Below are positions 34,403 through 42,067 of a DNA stretch of 64,000 nt, in pieces (position 1 is the stretch's first letter; every line of letters starts with the position of its first letter). The stretch lies in contig JBFXDD010000007.1 in NCBI GenBank assembly GCA_050181465.1, positions 116,280 to 180,279 on the forward strand. Reading direction: 5' to 3'. The position numbers and the translations under genes were made by a program. The notes beneath the pieces were generated by a model. It saw only the letters and a program-made list of their open reading frames with translations. It was not told where the DNA came from and made no database searches. Source of the stretch: JACRLW01 sp050181465 (lineage in GTDB: Bacteria; Planctomycetota; UBA1135; UBA2386).

Positions 34403-34929
34403 CGTCCCGGCGGGAGCGTCAGCGCGAAGTCCGCGCGGTCCGTCGTGAACGCGAACCACGGCCGGTGCGGCTGCGGGCCCGCTACCGGCCAACTGACGAC
34501 CAGTCGGAACGAGTCGATCGGCGCCGTCGTGCGCAGCGTGCACCGCAGCGTCACCGCACGTTGCATCGCGATCGTCCCACGCACGCAGGCTTCGTGCGTG
34601 ACGTCGTCGAAGGACGGCAAGACGAAGACCGCGAGCGTGTGATCGCGACTCGAGCCAAACAGCGGTGTGCCCATGGGGGACATGGTCCATGTGCCGTTGA
34701 CTCGCCCATCGGCATCACTGATGAGGCGAAGCGGATGCGTCGGATTCGGGCACAGAAATCCGCGCACGAGCTTCCCCCCGTCCCAGCCGACCGTGTCGCC
34801 GAACTCGACGCCGGCGACCGGCTTCCCCTCGTGATCGACGCACTGGGCATCGATCCGCACCTCGCACGTCGTCTGAGCGGCGGGGGCGGTCGCAAGCAGG
34901 AGAACTTGGAGGAGTAGTTGCGCGCGCAT
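34399..34929 (-). pseudogene. 5' part of a secreted regulatory-domain/redoxin-like gene, ending in repeat B
   Basis: The start MRAQLLLQVLLLATAPAAQ is a signal peptide. The 176 residues then show carboxypeptidase-regulatory-like features (CVDHEGKPVAGVEFGDTVGWDG, LISDADGRVNG, AFTTDRADFALTLPPGR). The last codons, GGA CGC TAG, use the CTAG of repeat B as stop. In intact proteins of this style, 'LPPG-(R/E/T)-Y' continues into another strand. Restoring the junction without the element gives LPPGR-x-EVIAGAGRG in frame with the downstream piece. If translated today it would be an exported truncated protein. Confidence 0.65.
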
Positions 34930-35085
34930 CGAGTCCTTGCGGCACGGCAGGTGGGCCGGCCGCGGTGATGAGAGGTCGGGTGGAACGGTCGGATTGTCGC
35001 ATCCCGTGACGAAACGATGCGACTCCCTCCAGACGTCGAACCCGGCCGCGGAACCAGGGCGCGGGACGAGTAGCCTCTGCCCCCG

Positions 35086-35937
35086 ATGGCTGAGCGACTC
35101 CAGGTCGACGAACCGGCGCGGCTGCTACCGTACCTCATCGCCCGCCTGGGCGGTTGGGGACGCAACACCCTCAGGGACCGGCTTCGGACCGGCTGCGTTC
35201 ACGTCAACGGTGAACCGGTCCGTCGCCACGATCACCAACTCCGACCAGGTGATTCGATCGAACTGCGGTCGCGCGCTGCGGGCAGCGAGGTCGGCGGCAC
35301 CGTCTCGGGCCGCGCACCGCTCTATCTCGATGATGACCTCGTCGCGATCGACAAGCCGGCCGGACTGCTCGCCGTTTCGACCGATCGTGAGAAGACGCGT
35401 ACCGCATTGTCGATCACTCGGGAATCCCTCTCGCGCGCGGGGCGGCCCGCGCGTCTGTGGCCGGTGCATCGCCTCGATCGCGAGACCTCGGGTGTGTTGC
35501 TGTTCGCGCGTTCGATGGAAGTGTGCGAGGCGGTCCGCGCCCGCTGGACGGAAGCCGAGAAGGTTTACCTCGCCGTCGTCGAAGGGCACCTGGATCCGGC
35601 GTCGGGTGTCATCCACGCACCGCTGTGGGAGGATCGGAATCTGCGCGTGCGGGTCGGTCCGCACGAGGCTGCGAAGGACGCGCGTACGCACTTCACGACA
35701 CTGTCGACCGATCGCGACCACAGTCTGCTGGAAGTGCGGCTCGACACCGGTCGCCGTCACCAGATCCGCGCGCACCTCGCCCATCTCGGTCATCCGATCG
35801 TCGGCGACGAGCGCTACGGGCATGCCGGGCCGTCGCTCGCGCTGCATTCCCTGCGCCTGACGATTCCACACCCGCGCGAAACGGGTGTGTTGGTATTCGA
35901 AGCTCCGGTGCCGCCCCGGTTCGCGGCGTTCCGTTGA
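35086..35937 (+). CDS. RluA-family pseudouridine synthase
   Basis: This 283-residue protein contains an S4-like N-terminal region (LPYLIARLGGWGRNTLRDRL...GCVHVNGEPV). The catalytic block PVHRLDRETSGVLLFAR has Asp131, and RLDTGRRHQIRAHLAHLGHPIVGDERYG is the standard second motif. This is a complete RluA-type enzyme, predicted to convert uridine to pseudouridine in rRNA or tRNA. Its precise site is not readable. It stands alone between the split redoxin-like gene and the second integrase remnant, and it looks like an ordinary chromosomal gene inside the accessory zone. Confidence 0.88.
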   Translation: MAERLQVDEPARLLPYLIARLGGWGRNTLRDRLRTGCVHVNGEPVRRHDHQLRPGDSIELRSRAAGSEVGGTVSGRAPLYLDDDLVAIDKPAGLLAVSTDREKTRTALSITRESLSRAGRPARLWPVHRLDRETSGVLLFARSMEVCEAVRARWTEAEKVYLAVVEGHLDPASGVIHAPLWEDRNLRVRVGPHEAAKDARTHFTTLSTDRDHSLLEVRLDTGRRHQIRAHLAHLGHPIVGDERYGHAGPSLALHSLRLTIPHPRETGVLVFEAPVPPRFAAFR

Positions 35938-36221
35938 CGCAGTCTCGAGCCAGCGCGGATGCTCATCTCCGTTCGACTCTCGGCTCGGACTGACGAACTG
36001 CGGGCTTCTCGTGTTCGGCCTCGCACCCGGCATTTCGTCGGGCGTCGGCCGGCTTCGATCGGTTCGATGGAGCCAACCGCGGTGCTGGGGCGAAGTGCTG
36101 TCGTGATGTCGGGCTAGCCGTGTCACGCGTCGCGGTTGTTCTGGCGCACTCGACGTGGGTGTCGACGAGCCGCGGCTACAGCTACCGCCAGAGATGAAGC
36201 CATCGCTCCGAGTCGGTCGAG

Positions 36222-36494
36222 CCTCGACACCATCCCTTGCATGCGTTGCTCGTTCAGATGGCCGTTCGCCGGTCTGTCACGGGCTTGGAGATCAGCAGCC
36301 GAGTGACGACCCGCAACCTTCGCAGCAGCCTCGCGACCCACCTGCAGGAGAACGGCTTCAACGTCCCCACGGTGCAGGATCGGCTCCGTCACACACACGT
36401 CTCGATGCGCATGATCCCCACCCACGTCCTGAACCGAGGGTTCGACGGGAGTTCGTATCTCGTCGGGCAAAGTCCCCCTCGCCGCGGCCGACGG
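36222..36494 (+). pseudogene. Second remnant of an integron-integrase-like recombinase
   Basis: The plus-strand frame reads HHPLHALLVQMAVRRSVTGL, then RVTTRNLRSSLATHLQENGF, then VPTVQDRLRHTHVSMRMIPT and HVLNRGFDGSSYLVGQ. These parallel the IntI C-terminus (HHLHESVLQRAVRRA..., HTLRHSFATHLLENGY..., VQELLGHxDVSTTMIYTHVLNRGG). The first His and the second His of the HxxRH motif are replaced (RNLRSS) and the catalytic Tyr is Pro, so it is inactive. The N-terminal part is missing. It differs enough from the 32.7-kb remnant to be an independent decayed copy. Its end abuts repeat C. Bases 35938-36221 before it show nothing recognisable. Confidence 0.7.
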
Positions 36495-36680
36495 CTAGAG
36501 CCCGGACTCTTCGCGAACGTCTGCTGCGATCGGCACAAGTCGCGCCCGGGCGCGTCGCTACGTCGGCTTCTCTCTGGCAGCGTCGCTACAGCTACACTTC
36601 GGTCATCGCCCGACGCAGCTCCCTGCCGGGCATCGACCTGCGCCGATCTCGCCACGACGTTCACGAAGCGTCCGGGCTAG
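36495..36680. repeat. 176-bp palindromic element, copy C (inverted relative to A/B)
   Basis: The core is 36501-36676. A CTAG follows on the right (36677-36680); on the left CTAG is separated from the core by two bases. The ends read CCCGGACTCTTCGCGAACGT and, on the other side, ACGTTCACGAAGCGTCCGGG. It has the same 176-bp length as A, B and D. It directly follows the integrase remnant and, with copy D in the same orientation, brackets the small gene at 36794. Confidence 0.85.
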
Positions 36681-36793
36681 GATGGCTGCGGTGACCCAAC
36701 TCCGCGCGGAAGCCGACGAGCGGGGGACCGCCAAGCGCACGCAAGCCAATGGTGCCGGCTCGCGGCTGAGCGTGTTGGACGTCGACCCCGATC

Positions 36794-37129
36794 ATGGCAC
36801 GTGACCTATCCGAGAGCGATGTTCTCGGCGAGATCGCCGAGGCCGAGCGGGCGATGGAGCGCGACGCCCCACGAGCGTTGCGCCTGTGGATGATGGTCCG
36901 TGTCCCGATGTGCGTGTGGACACAGGATGTCTACCCCGACATCCCCGGCGTCTGGGTGATCGGCCTGCTGGGCAGTCGTTGCTTGTGCTTCAACCCTGCC
37001 GAGGACGGATGGGGATGGGGCCACTTCGAGCGAGCCGGGAGCATCTCCGCTTTCCACTGGCAGCAGGAAGATCTTGCCGACTGCATCCGCATGACCCTGT
37101 TCGCCATCGATCATGGTGGAATCGGTTAA
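36794..37129 (+). CDS. Small hypothetical protein between two repeat copies
   Basis: The 111-residue product is rich in Trp and Met (LWMMVRVPMCVWTQDVYPDI, GWGWGHFERAGSISAFHWQQ) and acidic at its N-terminus. I recognise no family, and no clear Shine-Dalgarno precedes the ATG. It is enclosed by repeat copies C and D in the same orientation, 113 and 73 bp away. The unit looks like an accessory cassette, and expression is uncertain. Confidence 0.4.
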   Translation: MARDLSESDVLGEIAEAERAMERDAPRALRLWMMVRVPMCVWTQDVYPDIPGVWVIGLLGSRCLCFNPAEDGWGWGHFERAGSISAFHWQQEDLADCIRMTLFAIDHGGIG

Positions 37130-37202
37130 CCGGCCGATTCGACCGGCGGAGTTCGAGACCGGCTCGCGGCTCCGCGTCAAGCCAGTTGAGTGCGCGTCGG
37201 AT

Positions 37203-37386
37203 CTAGCCCGGACTCTTCGTGAACGTCTGCTGCGATCGCCACAAGTCGCGCCCGGCGGCGTCGCTACGTCGGCTCCTCCCTGGCAGCGTAGCTACGGCTA
37301 CGCTTCGGTCGTCGACCGACGCAGCTCCTTGCCGGACATCGACCTGCGGCGATCTCGCGACGACATTCACGAATAGTCCGGGTTAG
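37203..37386. repeat. 176-bp palindromic element, copy D (inverted relative to A/B)
   Basis: The core is 37207-37382, flanked by CTAG (37203-37206) and TTAG (37383-37386). It begins CCCGGACTCTTCGTGAACGT and ends with ATTCACGAATAGTCCGGG. An internal hairpin AGCGTAGC/GCTACGCT is kept. It ends 34 bp before the start of a serine hydrolase gene, so it occupies that gene's promoter region. Confidence 0.87.
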
Positions 37387-37420
37387 CACCACGAGTCGAA
37401 GCGAGCGACGCGCGGGTAGC

Positions 37421-38758
37421 ATGAACCTCATGATGCGTGAACTCGCGATTGCCTTCGCCGGCGCGATCGTCGTCGTGTCCCCGATCGCGCTGACCACGGC
37501 GCGCGCGGCTGGTCAGATGTTCCCCGATGCGGCCGAGAGCGACCCCGCAAAGCTCGGCTGGATGGTCGGCGCGCCGCCGCCGCCAGACCGAATCTTGCGC
37601 TTCGACGATGGCAGCTACTTCCGCTTCCCGGCCATGCGCTGGAGCGTCTCCAACTTCCGACAGCTGATGCCGACGGTCAACGTGTCTCGTGGTATCGGGT
37701 CACCGAACGCACTGCCGAGGGCGATACGCGACGACATCGACGATGTGGTGTTCACGCCACTCGGCGCGGAGCGTCCGATGACTTGGCGCGAGTCCCTGCT
37801 GGCGAACTACACGGACGGCATCATCATCCTGCATCGGGGCCAAGTCGTGCATGAACGCTACTTCGGCGTCTTGCGTCCCGATGGGCAGCACGGCGTCATG
37901 TCCGTCACGAAGACCCTGGTGGGCACTCTGGCTGCGATGATGGTGGCCGACGGCGAGCTGGACCCAGCGCAGGCTGTAGCCGACTACGTTCCTGAACTCC
38001 AGGACTCCGCGTTCGGTGACGCAACCGTACGTCAAGTGATGGACATGACGACCGGGATTCGTTTCAGCGAAGACTATGCGGACCCCAACGCGGAAGTATG
38101 GGCGCACGCCGCGGCCGGCAATCCACTTCCGAAGCCCAAGGACTACACGGGCCCGCGTTCGTACTACGACTTCCTCGAGACGGTGGTGCCGGATGGCGAG
38201 CATGGGCAGGAATTCCATTACCGAACCGCGAACACGGATGCGCTTGGGTGGATCCTGGCCCGGGTGAGCGGGCGCTCGGTTGCCGAGTTGCTGTCCGAAC
38301 GGATCTGGAGCAAGTTGGGCGCGGAGCAGGATGCCTACATGTCCGTCGACTCGACCGGGACGCCCTTCGCCGGGGGCGGCCTGAACACGGGGTTACGCGA
38401 CCTGGCGCGATTCGGCGAGATGATCCGCAACGACGGTCGCTACCGCGGAGCGCAGATCGTCCCCAAGTCCGCAATCGAGGACATTCGACGTGGTGGCAGC
38501 CGCGAGGCGTTCGCGAAGGCTGGATACGACCTCCTCAGTGGATGGAGTTACCGATCCATGTGGTGGATCTCGCATGATGAAGACGGCTCGTTCATGGCCC
38601 GCGGGGTTCACGGCCAGGCGCTCTGGATCAATCCACGTGCCCAACTGGTCATTGCGCGCTTCGCGAGCCATCCCGTCGCGGGCAATGCCGCAAACGACCC
38701 GACTTCGCTGCCCGCATTCCGTGCCATTGCTCGCCACCTCAACAGCACGAGCAAGTGA
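37421..38758 (+). CDS. Secreted serine hydrolase, class C beta-lactamase/NylB-like fold
   Basis: This 445-residue protein has an N-terminal signal-like segment (AIAFAGAIVVVSPIALTTARA). The penicillin-binding/class C fold has the nucleophile motif S161-VTK164 in HGVMSVTKTLVG, a Tyr-containing second motif in EFHYRTANTDALGW, and 'GVHGQALWINP' near the HxG/KxG position. The family includes esterases, 6-aminohexanoate-dimer hydrolases, peptidases and beta-lactamases, so the substrate is open; I see no reason to call it an antibiotic-resistance enzyme. The gene lies directly downstream of repeat D on the edge of the accessory zone and may have been acquired. Confidence 0.85.
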   Translation: MNLMMRELAIAFAGAIVVVSPIALTTARAAGQMFPDAAESDPAKLGWMVGAPPPPDRILRFDDGSYFRFPAMRWSVSNFRQLMPTVNVSRGIGSPNALPRAIRDDIDDVVFTPLGAERPMTWRESLLANYTDGIIILHRGQVVHERYFGVLRPDGQHGVMSVTKTLVGTLAAMMVADGELDPAQAVADYVPELQDSAFGDATVRQVMDMTTGIRFSEDYADPNAEVWAHAAAGNPLPKPKDYTGPRSYYDFLETVVPDGEHGQEFHYRTANTDALGWILARVSGRSVAELLSERIWSKLGAEQDAYMSVDSTGTPFAGGGLNTGLRDLARFGEMIRNDGRYRGAQIVPKSAIEDIRRGGSREAFAKAGYDLLSGWSYRSMWWISHDEDGSFMARGVHGQALWINPRAQLVIARFASHPVAGNAANDPTSLPAFRAIARHLNSTSK

Positions 38759-38898
38759 GCGCGACTGCAGGCAAGTGGCAGGGCGAGCCGCTCAGGTGAG
38801 ATGGGAACCGGGGTTGATGCTCAGTCCACGGGCGACCACCGTCGTCGATTGAACTCACACGCACCTGGTGCTCATTTCGCCCAGCGCGCACGCATCTC

Positions 38899-41199
38899 TC
38901 AGCGATGGTCCGCGGTTGCGCGCACATGCCGCTCGCGCTCCGCAGCGAGCGCGGCTTCGCCGGCCGAAGATGTGCTCAGTACGTGCATGCGCAGCGCATG
39001 GCCGGCGCTGGAAGCCGGGTCGAGTTCGAGAAGTCGGTCGATGTACGCGATCGATGCCGGAACGTCGCCCTGATCCTGGAGCACCGTTGCCAGGCCCTGC
39101 AGCACGCCAGGATCGTTGGGCGTCGACGCGAGCGCGCGCTCGAACTCCTTCCGCGCCGGAGCGAGATCGCCGCGGCGCCACGCACTCCAGCCGAGTTCCC
39201 TCGAGGCCTGCGCCTCCGCATCGGGACGCGAACTTCGCCACTGCTCCAACGTGCTGTCGAGTTCATCGGGCGCGAAGTCACCGATCGCTTGCAGCAGCGC
39301 TTGCCGCTGTGGCGGCTGCAATGACTCGGCGGAGAGCAACACGCTTCGTGCCGTCGTGACCGCCAGCGCCTTGTCGCCGACGGCGTAGGCATACATCGCC
39401 AGGTTGTAATGCGCGAAGGAGTCCACCAGGCCGAGCGCGAGCGCACGTCGTTGCCAGGCGAGCGCGCGCGCCGGATCCTCGGACTGGATCAGCGCGGCCG
39501 CAAGATGCAGCGCGAGCGGTTCGTTCGGCCACAGTCGCGAAAGCGCTCGCGCGCCCTCGATCTTCTGCGCCGAATCACCGATCACCCGCAGCAAGGTGGC
39601 CCATTGTGCGTGCACGAGCAGTCGTGGGGGACCAAGACGCGTCGCGAGCGACACGAGCCCCAACGCTTCACGGACGGCCTCCTGTCCACCGGTGTCCACG
39701 CGGATCCCGGCGGCGAGAAGCAGCCCCATCTGCGAGCGCGGTTCCCCGAGTTGCTGCTCGAGTGCCTCCGCCTCTTCGTGGCGACCGAGTCGATGCAACA
39801 GCAGGGCGCGAAACCAGGCGCAAGCTTCGTCGTCGTCGTGCGGCAATGCCGTGAGCTCCGACAATCGCAGCAACGCGGCGTCGGCCGACTCGAAGCGCAA
39901 CCGTTGCAGGCACTCCAAGACGATGCCCTCGCCCGACTCCGGCCGCAGTGTCCGCGCACGCCGCGCCGCCGCCTCGGCGAGATCGCGCCGTCCATCCGCA
40001 CGCCGCAAGAAGCTCTCCGCAACCGCCGCCTCGTACTCCGCCGCCGACTCCGCGCGAGCGCCGGCCCGCAGCGTTCCCATGCGAGTGAGCAGGACCGCGC
40101 CGAGACTGATCGCGATCGCCGCAGTCAGCGCGAGTGCGGCACGCCAGGGTTCCCGCCGCGCCCAGCGCCGGAACCGCTGGATCACGGTCGGCGGGCGCGC
40201 CGTCGTCGGTCGCAGTTCGAGGAACGCGCGCAGGTCGGCAGCCAAGGCGAGCATGTCGCCGTAACGGCGCGAAGGCTCCTTCTCCAGCGCGCGCATCACG
40301 ATCGCCGCAAGGTCGACGGGCAGTCCGGGGGCCTTGCGCCGCGGATCTTGGGCAACGTCGCGCAGGATCTTCTGCAGCACCACGGCCTCGGTCTCGCCGT
40401 CGAAGGGTCGCTCCAGCGTGCTGACTTCGAACAGCACGACACCCAGGGACCACACGTCGCCCAGCGGCGTGAACGTCGCCCCCGCGACGACCTCGGGCGG
40501 CAGATAGAACGGTGTGCCGGTCAGCGTGCCTTCGCGCGTCAGTGCCGTCGCGCGGTCGAACTGCGCCAGGCCGAAGTCGGAGAGCTTGGGCGAGCCGTCG
40601 GTGCCGATCAGGATGTTGGAAGGCTTCACGTCGCGATGCACGAGCCCGAGCGAATGGACTTGCGCCAATGCAGACGCGATCTCCGCCACGATCTGCACGC
40701 ACTCGCGCAGCGAAGTCCCGACGTGGCCACCCTGAGCCTGTACCTGTGCAAGTCGACTCTCCAGCGTCCCACCCTCGACGAACTCCATCGCGAGCCAGTG
40801 CTGCTCACCGTCCTCACCAGCGCCGAGGATGCGCACGACGTTGCGATGCTCCACGCGCGCGAGCGTGGTGGCCTCACGCCGAAACCGAGCTACGCGCGCC
40901 GGGTCCTTGGTCAGCTCCGTGGCGAGGATCTTGATCGCGACGCGACGGCCAAGACTGACTTGCCTCGCCTCGAAGACCACTCCCATGCCGCCGCGGCCGA
41001 TCTCGCGACCGAGGTCGAAGTCGCCGAGCCGCGGTCGCGAACCGGTCTCGCCGCCGAGCGCGGAGTCGGGGTGAAACAGCGGATGCAGGAGATCGGCGAG
41101 ATCGCCGTGTCGTGCGAGCACGGCATCGGGCGCGTCTCCGCGCTCCTCGGCGAGCAGCCAGATCTCCAGGGCACGTTCGAGTCGAGAAGGGGTGGTCAA
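38899..41199 (-). CDS. Membrane Ser/Thr protein kinase with TPR-like sensor region
   Basis: The 766-residue protein has a full Hanks-type kinase domain at ~60-330: glycine loop GRGGMG (68-73), Lys90 in VAIKIL, catalytic HRDVKPSN (188-195), DFG (208-210) and the activation-loop region 'GTLTGTPFYLPPEVV'. A transmembrane helix (~360-378, ALALTAAIAISLGAVLLT) and ~370 residues of TPR-like helices follow. It is similar to PknB-type kinases typical of Planctomycetes. The ECF sigma gene (41304-41981) lies 104 bp upstream on the same strand. That arrangement is common and suggests phospho-control of, or co-function with, the sigma factor. Activating signal unknown. Confidence 0.92.
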   Translation of the reverse strand: MTTPSRLERALEIWLLAEERGDAPDAVLARHGDLADLLHPLFHPDSALGGETGSRPRLGDFDLGREIGRGGMGVVFEARQVSLGRRVAIKILATELTKDPARVARFRREATTLARVEHRNVVRILGAGEDGEQHWLAMEFVEGGTLESRLAQVQAQGGHVGTSLRECVQIVAEIASALAQVHSLGLVHRDVKPSNILIGTDGSPKLSDFGLAQFDRATALTREGTLTGTPFYLPPEVVAGATFTPLGDVWSLGVVLFEVSTLERPFDGETEAVVLQKILRDVAQDPRRKAPGLPVDLAAIVMRALEKEPSRRYGDMLALAADLRAFLELRPTTARPPTVIQRFRRWARREPWRAALALTAAIAISLGAVLLTRMGTLRAGARAESAAEYEAAVAESFLRRADGRRDLAEAAARRARTLRPESGEGIVLECLQRLRFESADAALLRLSELTALPHDDDEACAWFRALLLHRLGRHEEAEALEQQLGEPRSQMGLLLAAGIRVDTGGQEAVREALGLVSLATRLGPPRLLVHAQWATLLRVIGDSAQKIEGARALSRLWPNEPLALHLAAALIQSEDPARALAWQRRALALGLVDSFAHYNLAMYAYAVGDKALAVTTARSVLLSAESLQPPQRQALLQAIGDFAPDELDSTLEQWRSSRPDAEAQASRELGWSAWRRGDLAPARKEFERALASTPNDPGVLQGLATVLQDQGDVPASIAYIDRLLELDPASSAGHALRMHVLSTSSAGEAALAAERERHVRATADHR

Positions 41200-41303
41200 C
41201 GGCGGCGGTGTGATTCGGGATCGGGAGCGCGCGAGGCGATCTGGTCTCGGAAGGCCCGCGCCGATCGGTCTCGCAACGAGGGTTCCGCGGATTCTGCGTC
41301 GAG

Positions 41304-41981
41304 TCAGGACCGGTCGGTGCCGCGCGCGCCGTCCTCGCGGTCGTCGCGGTCCTCGCCGGCTTCACCGAGGGCATCGGCGAGCCGGCCCTGGCGCAAGCCT
41401 TGGAGGACGCGAGCGAGTTTGGGCAGCGCGCGCGAGAAGCGCACGCGGGTGTGCGCCTCGCTCAGTCCGAGTCGCTCGCCGATCACCGCGAAGGGCAAGC
41501 CGTCGAACTCGCGGCCGACGATGACCTCACGGTCGTCCGGGTCGAGCAGTTCGAGCGCCAGTCGGACCCAGTCACGCTGTTCGCCGCCGGCCGCCTGCGT
41601 CGCAGGACCCGGCCCGCCCGGGGCCGGCAGCTCGACGACCGTGCCGGCCGAATCCGGTCCGGCGAGACGCTCCTCGCGTCGCACGTCGCGCCGCTGCTGC
41701 CGATCGTGACGCGCCTGGTGGCGCAACACGTTCTCGACCAGCCGAGCGAGCAGCGCGCGCATCTGCGCGCGGTCGTCGACGACGAAGCGAGGGCCGCTCT
41801 TCAACACTTCGACCAGCGTGTTCTGCACGATGTCCTGCGTGTCGACCCGCGCGCGCAACTGCGCGCCGAGTCGCCTGCGGACATGGGCCTCGATCCACGC
41901 GCCGTCGTGGGCGACCAGCTCGGCCAGTGCAGCGGAGTCGCCGCCGTGGAAGCGTCGAAGGATCTCTGCGGTGTCGGTCAT
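41304..41981 (-). CDS. ECF-family RNA polymerase sigma factor
   Basis: The 225-residue protein contains sigma region 2 (DTQDIVQNTLVEVLKSGPRF...) and region 4 (LLDPDDREVIVGREFDGLPF with helix-turn-helix LGLSEAHTRVRFSRAL). The spacer between them is long and G/P/A-rich (~40 residues). The N-terminus (AEILRRFHGGDSAALAELVA) and the 'RVRFSRALPKLARVL' end are typical of the planctomycete kinase-linked ECF group. No anti-sigma gene is adjacent. The downstream Ser/Thr kinase is the likely regulator or partner. A short acidic C-terminal tail follows region 4. Confidence 0.9.
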   Translation of the reverse strand: MTDTAEILRRFHGGDSAALAELVAHDGAWIEAHVRRRLGAQLRARVDTQDIVQNTLVEVLKSGPRFVVDDRAQMRALLARLVENVLRHQARHDRQQRRDVRREERLAGPDSAGTVVELPAPGGPGPATQAAGGEQRDWVRLALELLDPDDREVIVGREFDGLPFAVIGERLGLSEAHTRVRFSRALPKLARVLQGLRQGRLADALGEAGEDRDDREDGARGTDRS

Positions 41982-42067
41982 CGCGCGAGCTTCGAGCGAA
42001 GACTATCGGCGCCCACGTCACGATCCATGGCGAGCGGGCGCGAATGGCCGGCGCGTGCGCTTCGCGG

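Noticed and set aside
14239..37386. Palindromic repeats as a CRISPR array
   Set aside because: Copies are 176 bp, scattered over many kilobases in both orientations and not separated by regular spacers; no Cas genes are present.
36495..37386. Repeats C and D as attC sites of an integron
   Set aside because: Kept as a low-priority finding only: no clear GTTRRRY core in all copies, and copy B interrupts a gene without bringing a cassette.
37421..38758. Serine hydrolase as an antibiotic-resistance beta-lactamase
   Set aside because: The fold includes many esterases and amide hydrolases; only the general SxxK and Tyr motifs are present, with nothing specific to resistance.
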